Origin: Spirochaetota bacterium
GTDB lineage: Bacteria; Spirochaetota; Spirochaetia; Treponematales; UBA12059
Assembly: GCA_022703505.1 (NCBI GenBank)
Contig: JAKLDN010000004.1
Location: forward strand, 186,001-250,000
Length of the DNA: 64,000 nt
Reading direction: 5' to 3'
The notes beneath the pieces are model-generated. The model was not told the DNA's origin and searched no databases. It saw only the letters and a program-made list of their open reading frames with translations. The translations under genes and the position numbers were made by a program. Positions 48,849 through 57,012 of the stretch are shown piece by piece (within the stretch, counting starts at the first letter, position 1; every line of letters begins with the position of its first letter).

Positions 48849-49641
48849 CGGGACCTTCCTCCTCCGCGGCGGAGGTCTCGGAGAAGTCCAGGAGGGCCGC
48901 CAGGCGGCGCTGGACCAGGGACGCCGTCAGGTTGTAGTGGAGCTTGGCGTCGTAGGCCAGGGAGAGGGCCCCGGTCTCCTCCGAGACCACCAGGACCACG
49001 GCGTCGGATTCCTCCGAGAGCCCCAGGGCCGCGCGATGCCGGGTCCCGAAGCTCTTGCGGATGTCCTGCTGCTCCGAGAGGGGCAGGAAGCACCCCGCGG
49101 CCACGATCCGGCCCTCCGCCAGGACCAGGGCCCCGTCGTGCAGGGGGGTGTCGTGCCCGAAGATCGTCAGGATCAGGCTCGAGGATATCTCCGCCCCCAG
49201 CCGGGTCCCCGTGTCGATGATGTTCTTCAGGCCCACGCTGCGGGAAAAGACGATCAGGGCTCCGCGCCGCCGGGACGCCAGGACCTCCGCCGCGCTCAGG
49301 ACAGAGTCCAGCTGGGTGGACCGAGGACGGCGGCCGGCCCGGAAAAAGCTGCCCTGGCCGATCCGCATGAAGATCTTCCGGAGCTCGGGCTGGAAGACGA
49401 TGGCCAGGGCGATGACGAGCCCCGGGGCCAGGATGTTGAGGATCCAGGTGAGGGTATCCAGGCGCAGGAAGAAGGACGCCGCGTAGACGACGGCCATGAA
49501 GACGGCGCCCTTGACCAGCTGCACGGCCTGGGTGCGGACCAGGATCTGCCAGGTCTTGTACACCAGGAAAGAGAGGATGAGGATGTCCAGGGCGGGTCGT
49601 ACGAAGGTCCCGTACAGCCCGGTCACGGTGCTCCATCCCAT
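48838..49641 (-). CDS. cdaA: Diadenylate cyclase CdaA
   Basis: 267 residues from the ATG at 49641, overlapping the folP stop (TGATG). Three membrane helices fill residues 1-85. The DAC domain has the DGA motif in TPLHDGALVLAEGRI and the RHR motif in FGTRHRAALGLSEESDAVV. It makes c-di-AMP, which controls potassium transport, osmotic balance and cell-wall stability. Positioned between folP and cdaR in a coupled operon. Confidence 0.96.
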   Translation of the reverse strand: MGWSTVTGLYGTFVRPALDILILSFLVYKTWQILVRTQAVQLVKGAVFMAVVYAASFFLRLDTLTWILNILAPGLVIALAIVFQPELRKIFMRIGQGSFFRAGRRPRSTQLDSVLSAAEVLASRRRGALIVFSRSVGLKNIIDTGTRLGAEISSSLILTIFGHDTPLHDGALVLAEGRIVAAGCFLPLSEQQDIRKSFGTRHRAALGLSEESDAVVLVVSEETGALSLAYDAKLHYNLTASLVQRRLAALLDFSETSAAEEEGPDEP

Positions 49642-50543
49642 CAGGGAGTACCCTTCCCTTCCGCGGCCGTCCGGCCCAGGATCGCGCCGAAAACCTTGAG
49701 GGCGTCCACGGTTTCCGGGACGTCGTGGACCCGGAATACGTCCGCGCCTCCTAGGAAGGCCGCGCAGGCCGCCGCGATCGATCCCGCCAGGCGCTCCTCC
49801 ACGGCCCTGCCCGTCAGGGCGCCCAGGAAGGACTTGCGGGACAGGCCCACCACGACAGGATAGCCGTGGGCGCGCAATTCCGCAAGGCGACCCAGGAGGT
49901 CGAGGTTGTCCTCCAGGCGCTTGCCGAAGCCGATCCCGGGATCCAGGAGGATCCGGTCCCCAGGTATGCCCGCCGCCCGGGCCCGGTCCGCGGCGGCCAG
50001 GAGGTAGTCCCGGACCTCCCCGGCGCAGTCCTCGTACCAGGGGGCGTTCTGCATGGTCGCGGGCACGCCCTTCTTGTGCATAAGGATGACCGGGACGCCC
50101 CGCTCGGCGCAGAGGCCCGCCAGGTCCGGGTCGTCCTCCAGGGCGGAGACGTCGTTGACCAGGTCGGCCCCGGCCTCCAGGGCGGCCCGGGCCACGGCCG
50201 CCTTCCGGGTGTCCACGGACAGGACCGGGTCCAGGCCCTCCGCGGCCGCGGCGGCCCGGACGGCCCGGATCGCGGGCTCCACCCGGGCGATCTCCTCCTC
50301 CGCGGACAGGTACGCCGAACCCGGACGGGTGGACTCCCCGCCGATATCCAGGATCGAGGCCCCCGCCCGGAGCATGGCCAGGGCCGTCCGGGCCGCGGCT
50401 TCCGCCCCGGAGACCCGGCTGCCCTCCCAGAAGGAATCCGGTGTCGCGTTCAGGATGCCCATTACGTGCCGGGTCCCCGCCAGGGCCAGGGATCGGCCGC
50501 GGGGAAGGGACAGGATCGTCGGAACGACGGACGGCGGTTTCAG
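49641..50543 (-). CDS. folP: Dihydropteroate synthase, probable CTG start
   Basis: 300 residues if started at CTG (50543), which lies 8 nt behind AAGGAGG. The next upstream ATG (50636) lies at the edge of a palindromic repeat and is unlikely. Conserved blocks: VMGILNATPDSFWEGS, DIGGESTRPGSAYLS, DLVNDVSALEDDP, LLDPGIGFGKRLEDNL and GLSRKSFLG. It joins p-aminobenzoate to the pterin precursor of folate. First gene of the six-gene coupled operon ending with truA. Confidence 0.92.
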   Translation of the reverse strand: MKPPSVVPTILSLPRGRSLALAGTRHVMGILNATPDSFWEGSRVSGAEAAARTALAMLRAGASILDIGGESTRPGSAYLSAEEEIARVEPAIRAVRAAAAAEGLDPVLSVDTRKAAVARAALEAGADLVNDVSALEDDPDLAGLCAERGVPVILMHKKGVPATMQNAPWYEDCAGEVRDYLLAAADRARAAGIPGDRILLDPGIGFGKRLEDNLDLLGRLAELRAHGYPVVVGLSRKSFLGALTGRAVEERLAGSIAAACAAFLGGADVFRVHDVPETVDALKVFGAILGRTAAEGKGTP

Positions 50544-50637
50544 GTGCGTACCCTCCTTGGCGTGGGCCGGCCGCGAAAGCCACCTTGAAATCCGCGATTG
50601 GGAGCAGCGATGCAGCGCAACCGCAAGCAATCTCAAA

Positions 50638-50672
50638 GCCGATTTAAAAAGTGACCGTCTTTTGAAATCGGC
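50638..50672. repeat. GAGCCGATTT palindrome, third copy
   Basis: GCCGATTTAAAAAGTGACCG and GTCTTTTGAAATCGGCTCA form a stem with a mismatch near the loop (GCCGATTT paired with AAATCGGC). The loop AAAGTGACCG resembles the loop in the complete copy at 4023. It lies between the divergent folP and 50750 genes. Confidence 0.7.
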
Positions 50673-50749
50673 TCAAAGTATACACACTTTCGGGGCCTTC
50701 GGAACACCCGGGTGCTTGCGGAAACCCCGCATCCCGGGCAGGATGGGCC

Positions 50750-51244
50750 ATGCGGCAGACGGAATTGAAGATCCTGAGGCTCCACGCCCCCCTGAGATAC
50801 GCCCCCGCCCCGATCTCCGGAGGGCGTCCCTTTCCCCCAAGGGAACGCCCTTCCGAGGGAGCGGAGGACGCGGCCCTTTACGAGCCCGACTCGATCGTCC
50901 GGTTCGATCCCCGGGACGGTCCCCGAGCCCTGCCCTCCCTGCCCGAACCGGCGGCGGCCGGCTGGGCGCCGGCCAGTTCCGCGCCGCACGGAACCGTGCG
51001 GGACACGTCCGGCCCGGGCGCCCTGTGCCTGGAGCCCGGGGCGTACGGGTTCCTGCAGGGTGCGGCCGCCTCGGAGGGGGAATGGCTCGGCCTGATCGAG
51101 GCCTTCGCCCGACAGGCCTGGTGGGAAGGGACGGAATGCGAGGGGCCTTACATAGTCCGGCGGGTACGGGAGGACGGGAGGTGGGCCGCTCAGGTCTGGA
51201 GACGGCTGGCCGGGGAGAGTCGGGATCCGGCGGGCGGGGGCTGA
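50750..51244 (+). CDS. Hypothetical protein, 164 residues
   Basis: I do not recognise the family. Residues 1-85 are rich in Pro, Arg and Ala and look unstructured. Residues about 100-150 form a compact-looking unit (LEPGAYGFLQG, LGLIEAFARQAWWEGTE, RVREDGRWAAQVWRRL) that may be a small fold. No signal peptide or membrane segment is clear. The upstream region has no strong Shine-Dalgarno (GGCAGGATGGGCC is weak). Coding bias fits the genome, but it may be a small, lineage-specific gene. Confidence 0.5.
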   Translation: MRQTELKILRLHAPLRYAPAPISGGRPFPPRERPSEGAEDAALYEPDSIVRFDPRDGPRALPSLPEPAAAGWAPASSAPHGTVRDTSGPGALCLEPGAYGFLQGAAASEGEWLGLIEAFARQAWWEGTECEGPYIVRRVREDGRWAAQVWRRLAGESRDPAGGG

Positions 51245-51289
51245 CGGACCCGGGAGCGCCGGCCGGGCTTCTACCTCGGGCCCCGGCGC

Positions 51290-52687
51290 TCAGGTCTCGG
51301 AGGGCAGGGTGATCCGGAAGGCCGCCCCGGGAACCCCCGTCTCCACGGTGAACTCGCCGCCCAGCTGGGACACGAGGCTCCGGATCAGGAGGAATCCCAG
51401 CCCCTCCGCATCCTCGGCGCGGAACCCCTCCGGCATGCCGGGCCCGTCGTCGGAAAACCTAACCGTCAGGGAGTCCTCGGAGCCCCGGACCGACAGCCCC
51501 AGGGAAAGGACGGCTCCGGGCTTCCGGGCGTACTTGAGGGCGTTCGTGACGAGTTCGTTCACGGCCAGGCCGACCAGGGCCGCCCGTTTCGAATTGACCG
51601 TGACCTCGTCCCGGTCCACCCGCAGGTCCACCCCGCCCGCGTTCCGGATGAACGCGGAGGTCACGGAGCGGCAAAGATCCTCCAGGTAGGAGCCGAGCTC
51701 GATGCGCGCGACGTCCGAGGACCGGAGGAGCCGGTCGTAGACCAGGGACAGGGCCTGGATGCGGCTCTGGGACTCCTCGAAGAGGACCGCGTCCTCGGGA
51801 TCCCGGACATGGTCGGAGGCCAGGGACAGAAGGCTGGCGATCATGGCCAGGGTGTTCTTGACCCGGTGCTCCAGTTCCCGGAACAAGAGCTCGCTCCGCC
51901 GGAGGGCCGATTCCAGGGCTTCCTGGCTCCGGACCCGCTCCGTGGCGTCCCGGGACACCCCCAGGACGTGGGTCGGGGCGCCCGCCTCGTCGTAGATCAC
52001 CGAGGTGGTGATCTCCACGGTCTTCACGGAACCGTCCTTGCAGGGTTGGTCGTACTTGTCGGTGATCGGCGCGGGCCGGACGCCCCGGGCCAGGGACTCG
52101 AGGCCCGCACGCAGCGCGTCCATCGCCCGGCCGTAGGATTCCGGGGTCATGGACTCCCGCATGTCCTCCGCGAGGGCCTCCTCCACGGTCAGGCCCCGAA
52201 GCCGCAGGATCGAGGGGCTGATGTATTCGTAGGCCTTGGCCCGGAGATCCCAGGTCCAGATCACGTCCCCGGCGTTCTCCGCCAGGAGGCGGTACCGCTC
52301 CTCGCTCTTCCGGAGGCGCTCGTCCTGGTCCCGGCGACTGACGGCCGCCAGGACGGTGGCCCGCACGCTGCGGGGAGGGTCGTCCCGGAGGATGTAGGAA
52401 TGCGCCCCGGACACCCCGATGGCGTTCCGGTCGTCCTCGAAGGTATCCGGGGTGACCACCGCCACGACCGTGTTTCCCCGGGCGCGCAGGATCCTCGGGA
52501 GGTCGGTCTTCTCGTGGAGCCATTCCCGGGCTTGTTCGGGCCGGACCAGGTCCAGGATCACCACCCCCGGCGGGACCGACTCGGGTTCGGATACGACGGT
52601 CACGGCAAAGCCCGCTTCCCGGAGGTGGCCCGCGAGATCCTGCCCGCCCTCCCGGGATAAAAGTACAACTCCTGCTGGAATCTCCAT
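51290..52687 (-). CDS. Sensor histidine kinase with a receiver-like and a PAS domain (HWE/HisKA_2 class)
   Basis: 465 residues. Residues 1-120 look like a degenerate receiver domain (VVILDLVRPEQAREWL). Residues about 125-250 are a PAS domain with RYRLLAENAGDVIWTWDL. The phosphoacceptor His lies in RELEHRVKNTLAMIASLLSL (HisKA_2, about 275-290). The HATPase_c domain contains NELVTNALKYA and SDDGPGMPEG. It is a soluble sensor; no response regulator is adjacent. It follows alaS after 54 nt. Confidence 0.9.
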   Translation of the reverse strand: MEIPAGVVLLSREGGQDLAGHLREAGFAVTVVSEPESVPPGVVILDLVRPEQAREWLHEKTDLPRILRARGNTVVAVVTPDTFEDDRNAIGVSGAHSYILRDDPPRSVRATVLAAVSRRDQDERLRKSEERYRLLAENAGDVIWTWDLRAKAYEYISPSILRLRGLTVEEALAEDMRESMTPESYGRAMDALRAGLESLARGVRPAPITDKYDQPCKDGSVKTVEITTSVIYDEAGAPTHVLGVSRDATERVRSQEALESALRRSELLFRELEHRVKNTLAMIASLLSLASDHVRDPEDAVLFEESQSRIQALSLVYDRLLRSSDVARIELGSYLEDLCRSVTSAFIRNAGGVDLRVDRDEVTVNSKRAALVGLAVNELVTNALKYARKPGAVLSLGLSVRGSEDSLTVRFSDDGPGMPEGFRAEDAEGLGFLLIRSLVSQLGGEFTVETGVPGAAFRITLPSET

Positions 52688-52741
52688 TCCTTCAGTATCC
52701 CGGGAAAAAGCCGGATTGTCCAGATGGAATCCGGGTCGGGA

Positions 52742-54532
52742 TTACTCCAGGACCGCCCGGATCCGGCGGACCCCGGCGCTGGAGCTCTGCTCCTTCTGGA
52801 TCACGAATTTCCCCAGCACCCCGGTGTGCTCCACGTGGGGTCCCCCGCAGACCTCCTTGGAGAAGTCCCCGACGGTATAGACCTTCACGCTCTCCCCGTA
52901 TTTTTCCCCGAAGAGGGCCATGGCCCCTTCGTCTTTAGCCTCCTCCAGGGTCTCCACCTTCATGGAGACCGGGAGGTCCCTGCGGATCTGCTCGTTCACG
53001 ATCTCCTCGACCTTCCGGATCTGCTCCGGGGTCATGGGATCGGGGTGGGAGAAGTCGAACCGCAGGCGCTCGGCGGTGATGTTGGACCCCTTCTGGGCCA
53101 CGTGGTCCCCCAGGACCATGCGGAGGGCCTTGTGCAGCAGGTGGGTGGCGGTGTGGTATTTGACCGCCGCCTCCCCGTGGTCCGCGAGTCCCCCCTTGAA
53201 GACCTGCTCGCTCCCGGCCCGGGAGAGTTCCTGGTGCTTCTTGAAGGCCTCGTCGAACTCCGGGCGGTCCACGGTCATCCCGCTCTCCGCGGCCAGCTCC
53301 TCGGTCAGCTCGATGGGGAAGCCGTAGGTGTCGTAGAGCTTGAAGGCCAGGCGGCCGGACATGACCTTCCGGGGGTTCTTGAGGAGGTTGGGCAGCATCT
53401 TCTCGAACTCGTGCTCCCCCTTCTGGAGGGTCTCCAGGAACTTGGTCTCCTCCTTGGCCAGCTCCTCCAGGATGCGGCCCCGGTTTTCCACCAGCTCCGG
53501 GTAGGGACCCCGGTAGACTGCGATCACAACCTCCGCGATCCCGGGGAGGAAGCTCCCCTCGATGCCAAGCTTGCGGCCGTGGCGCACGGCCCGGCGGATG
53601 ATGCGCCTAAGGACGTAGCCCGCCCCCACGTTGGAGGGGGTGACCGCCCGGGGATCCCCCAGGATGAAGGTGGAGGTCCGGGCGTGGTCCGCGATGATCC
53701 GGAAGGACTTGCCGGATTCGTCCCCGGCGGCGTAGGTCTTCCCGCAGGCCCGGCCGATGGCGGCCAGGACGTCCGTGAAGGCCTCCGTGTCGTACACGCT
53801 CTTCTTGCCCTGGAGCATGGCCACGGTGCGCTCGATGCCCATGCCCGTGTCCACGCAGGGGGCCTTCAAGGGGGTGTAGCGACCCTCGGAGTCCTTGTTG
53901 TACTGCATGAACACGTCGTTCCAGACCTCGAAGTACTTGCCGCAGTGGCAGCCGGGGCGGCAGTCCGGCCCGCAGGCGGACTTCCCGGTGTCCACGAACA
54001 TCTCGCTGTCCGGGCCGCAGGGGCCGGTCTCCCCGGCGGGGCCCCACCAGTTGTCCTCCCGGGGAAGGTAGTGGATCCGCTCGGCGGGGATGCCCAGCTT
54101 CTTCCAGATCTCCGCGGACACGTCGTCCCGGGGTATCCCCTCTTCCCCGGCGAAGACCGTCACGGAGAGTTTGTCCTTGGGGATGCCCAGCCACTTCGGG
54201 TCCGTGAGGAACTCGAAGCTCCAGGCCAGGGCCTCCTCCTTGAAGTAGTCCCCCAGGGACCAGTTGCCCAGCATCTCGAAGAAGGTGAGGTGGCTGGGGT
54301 CGCCCACGGCGTCGATGTCCCCGGTGCGGATGCACTTCTGGTAGTCCGTGAGGCGCTTGCCGGCCGGATGGGGCTCGCCCAGGAGGTAGGGCACCAGGGG
54401 GTGCATGCCCGCGGTGGTGAACAGGACCGTCGGGTCGTTCTCGGGGATCAGGGACTTGCCGGAGATCTCGGCGTGGCCCTTGGACTTGAAGAACTCTATG
54501 TATTTGCCGCGGAGTTCGTGGATGGTGATCAT
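52742..54532 (-). CDS. alaS: Alanine-tRNA ligase, short form without the C-terminal domain
   Basis: 596 residues. The class II catalytic core covers about 1-400 with TTAGMHPLVPYLLGE, SHLTFFEMLGNWSLGDYF and the Cys/His cluster ACGPDCRPGCHCGKYFEVWN. The editing domain includes TATHLLHKALRMVLG (H-x3-H) and VCGGPHVEHTG. The coiled-coil/C-Ala (DHHA1) domain of about 250-300 residues found in most AlaRS is missing; the protein ends just after VRRIRAVLE. Short AlaRS of this kind are, to my knowledge, typical of spirochaetes. ATG follows GTGATC. Confidence 0.95.
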   Translation of the reverse strand: MITIHELRGKYIEFFKSKGHAEISGKSLIPENDPTVLFTTAGMHPLVPYLLGEPHPAGKRLTDYQKCIRTGDIDAVGDPSHLTFFEMLGNWSLGDYFKEEALAWSFEFLTDPKWLGIPKDKLSVTVFAGEEGIPRDDVSAEIWKKLGIPAERIHYLPREDNWWGPAGETGPCGPDSEMFVDTGKSACGPDCRPGCHCGKYFEVWNDVFMQYNKDSEGRYTPLKAPCVDTGMGIERTVAMLQGKKSVYDTEAFTDVLAAIGRACGKTYAAGDESGKSFRIIADHARTSTFILGDPRAVTPSNVGAGYVLRRIIRRAVRHGRKLGIEGSFLPGIAEVVIAVYRGPYPELVENRGRILEELAKEETKFLETLQKGEHEFEKMLPNLLKNPRKVMSGRLAFKLYDTYGFPIELTEELAAESGMTVDRPEFDEAFKKHQELSRAGSEQVFKGGLADHGEAAVKYHTATHLLHKALRMVLGDHVAQKGSNITAERLRFDFSHPDPMTPEQIRKVEEIVNEQIRRDLPVSMKVETLEEAKDEGAMALFGEKYGESVKVYTVGDFSKEVCGGPHVEHTGVLGKFVIQKEQSSSAGVRRIRAVLE

Positions 54533-54578
54533 GGCCGGGAGTGTAGAACAGCCCCACGGCCCTGGTCAAGGTTCGGGG

Positions 54579-55811
54579 CTACTCCGCGTCGGGATTGCGC
54601 TCCCGGATCTGCTGGATTCGGGGCAGGATCTCGAAGAAGATCTCGATCAGGGAAGGATCGAACTTCGTGCCCGCCAGGGACCGGAGTTCCGAGTAGACCT
54701 TGTCCTCGTCCCAGGGTTCCTTGTAGACCCGCCGGCAGATGAGGGCGTCGTACACGTCCGCGATCGAGACGATCCGGCCCCAGAGGGGGATCTCCTCGCC
54801 CTTGCGGGTCCGGGGGCTTCCGTCCCTGCGTTTCTTCAGGATCTTCCCGGTGTCGGGATCCACCCAGCCCGGATACCCGCCCTTCCCGTCCCAGCTCTCG
54901 TGGTGGGTCAGGGCCACCTCCGCCGCTACGGAATCCAGGTCGGACTGGGGATCGTCGAAGAGCTTGGCCCCGTAGAGGGTGTGGGTTTGCATGATCTTGT
55001 ACTCGTCCTCGGTGAACCGGGCGGGTTTCTTCAAAATCACGTCGCTGATGGCCACCTTGCCCACGTCGTGGAGCATGGCCGCCAGCTTCAGGAGGTCCTT
55101 CTGCTTGTCCCGTTCCTTCTCCGGCACCCCGTTCTTGAAGGCCCAGCGGTCGTAGATCTCCACGGCGTACCCGGCCACGCGGTTGACGTGGGCTCCCGTC
55201 TCCTTGGGATCCCGCATCTCGGCCATCCGGATCATCCGCAGGATCATGGCCCGGGTGAGGTAGGCTCTCTGGAGGGCGACGGTGGCGTTGGAGGCGAAGT
55301 GGGTGACCAGGATCTCGTCGTCCTGGCTGAAGGGGACCACGTTGCCGGCCGGATCCTTGGCGTTGATGACCTGGATGACCCCCAGGACCACGTTGTTCTG
55401 GGTCTTGAGGGGGATGGTCATCATGGAGGTGGTCTTGTACTGGGCGATCGTGTCGAACTTGGTGTCGTAGCTGAAGGGGCAACCCGGGGGCAGGTTGTAC
55501 ACGTCGGGGATGTTCACGAACTCCCCGGTCTTGGCCACGTACCCGGAGATCGTCTTCTCGTTCACCGGGATCGTGAAGATGCTGTAGATGAGCTTCTCCC
55601 CCGGGGGGAGGGCCTGCTGCTTGGTGTCGTTCTGGGAATACTTGATGGCGAGGGTCTCGCCCTCCTTGATGTAGATGGAGCCCGCGTCCGCGTTGACGAC
55701 GCGTCGGGCTTCCAGGAGGATCCGCTCCAGGAGGAGGTCGTAATCCCGGATCTTGTTGAGTTCAGAGTCGATCTGGATGATGGACTGGATGTCCGTGTGC
55801 TCTAGCGGCAT
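54579..55811 (-). CDS. GAF-HD-GYP c-di-GMP phosphodiesterase
   Basis: 410 residues from the ATG at 55811, preceded by GGGGAGCG. The N-terminal GAF domain covers about 15-175 (LLLERILLEARRVVNADAGS, TSMMTIPLKTQNNVVLGVIQ). The HD-GYP domain follows with LHDVGKVAISD, THHESWDGKGGYPGWV and IADVYDAL. It should degrade c-di-GMP in response to a ligand or redox cue sensed by the GAF domain. It is the likely counter-enzyme to the signal read by the PilZ protein (27700). Confidence 0.93.
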   Translation of the reverse strand: MPLEHTDIQSIIQIDSELNKIRDYDLLLERILLEARRVVNADAGSIYIKEGETLAIKYSQNDTKQQALPPGEKLIYSIFTIPVNEKTISGYVAKTGEFVNIPDVYNLPPGCPFSYDTKFDTIAQYKTTSMMTIPLKTQNNVVLGVIQVINAKDPAGNVVPFSQDDEILVTHFASNATVALQRAYLTRAMILRMIRMAEMRDPKETGAHVNRVAGYAVEIYDRWAFKNGVPEKERDKQKDLLKLAAMLHDVGKVAISDVILKKPARFTEDEYKIMQTHTLYGAKLFDDPQSDLDSVAAEVALTHHESWDGKGGYPGWVDPDTGKILKKRRDGSPRTRKGEEIPLWGRIVSIADVYDALICRRVYKEPWDEDKVYSELRSLAGTKFDPSLIEIFFEILPRIQQIRERNPDAE

Positions 55812-55953
55812 CGCTCCCCATTCCGAACCCCCCGGGGCCGCACCCCGGGTGAGATGTACGGCGTCTCCCTTAAAGGATCGGCCGCAGGAAGGCCAAGCTG
55901 AAATTGTAACGGAAAAATGCCGCCCGTGCAAATGGACTTTTTGGAAATAAAAC

Positions 55954-56979
55954 TCAATCCTCCGCTGAGGCCACGGAATCCCGCTCGACGAGCCTCACGG
56001 GCAGCCGGATCTCCGTCTCGACCGGCTCGATCCCCCGGACCAGCTTCATCAGCATGGACACGGCCGCCCGCCCTTTCCCGTAGACGTCCTGGTGTATCGT
56101 CGTCAGCCGGGGGCGGATCAGCCGGGCGAAAATGTTGTCGTCGAATCCCGTGACGGAAACGTCCTGGGGGACCCGCGTGCCGTGATCCCCCAGGAACGAG
56201 ACGGCTTCGGCCGCGTAGTAGTCCGAGGAGAACAGCAGGGCCGTATACTCCAGGGGGCGCCGGGAGAGGCGTCCGTACAGCTCGCGCCGCTCCGCGGGAT
56301 CCTTGGAGACCACGACGAACCGGTCCCCCCCGAACTCCAATCCCTTGTCGGCGAAGGCCTTGCGGCACCCCTCGAACCGGAACCGGTCTCCCCCCGGGTG
56401 CACGTCGTCATTAGCCAGGAACAGGACCCGGCGGTGTCCCCGGGACAGCACGTAGTCCGCGATCCGATACCCTCCCTGGAAGTCGTCCAACCCTATCCTA
56501 TGGAATCCCCGGTCCTTCCCCTCGAAATAGGTGTCCACGAACACGACCGGCGTCTCGATGCTCCCGCGAATTGCCCTGCACAGGGCGGCGGGCACCCACA
56601 GGAGCACCAGCCCGTCCAGCTTCCAGGTCCGGGCGAGCCGGATCACCTCGTCCTCGTCGCTGGTCGCATGCAGCATGAGGAAGTAGCCGTTTTCGCGGAT
56701 CTCCTCCTCCATGGCCCCCAGGATGCTGGAGGAAAACGGGTCCTCCAGGACCGTCTCGTCCCTGCGGGGTTCCATGAAGACGATCACGCCGATGATCCGG
56801 GAATTGCGTCGCGCCAGGATGACGGCCCCCATGTTGGGAGCGTATTCCTCGTCCTTGAGGAACGCCTCCACCCTCCGGCGCGTCTCCGAAGACACGCGCG
56901 CCGTCCTGCCGTGCAGCACGTTCGAAACCGTCGTGGGGCTGACGCCTGCCTTTCGGGCTATCTCCTTGATGGTGGGCAT
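55954..56979 (-). CDS. LacI-family transcription regulator
   Basis: 341 residues. Helix-turn-helix MPTIKEIARKAGVSPTTVSNVLHG and the hinge helix RRNSR at about 60. The periplasmic-binding-like effector domain follows (RIIGVIVFMEPRRDE, VTGFDDNIFARLIRPRLTTIHQDV). It lies 33 nt downstream of the GH4 gene, so it is probably the repressor of that operon, acting on the palindrome at 61641. The ligand is likely the imported sugar or a breakdown product. Confidence 0.92.
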   Translation of the reverse strand: MPTIKEIARKAGVSPTTVSNVLHGRTARVSSETRRRVEAFLKDEEYAPNMGAVILARRNSRIIGVIVFMEPRRDETVLEDPFSSSILGAMEEEIRENGYFLMLHATSDEDEVIRLARTWKLDGLVLLWVPAALCRAIRGSIETPVVFVDTYFEGKDRGFHRIGLDDFQGGYRIADYVLSRGHRRVLFLANDDVHPGGDRFRFEGCRKAFADKGLEFGGDRFVVVSKDPAERRELYGRLSRRPLEYTALLFSSDYYAAEAVSFLGDHGTRVPQDVSVTGFDDNIFARLIRPRLTTIHQDVYGKGRAAVSMLMKLVRGIEPVETEIRLPVRLVERDSVASAED

Positions 56980-57012
56980 CTCGGCTCCGTCCGTTCTAAG
57001 CGGAAGGTCCGC

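Noticed and set aside
50898-50912. GGTTCGATCC, a tRNA-like T-loop string
   Set aside because: It lies inside the frame of the 50750 gene, and no tRNA cloverleaf fits the flanks.
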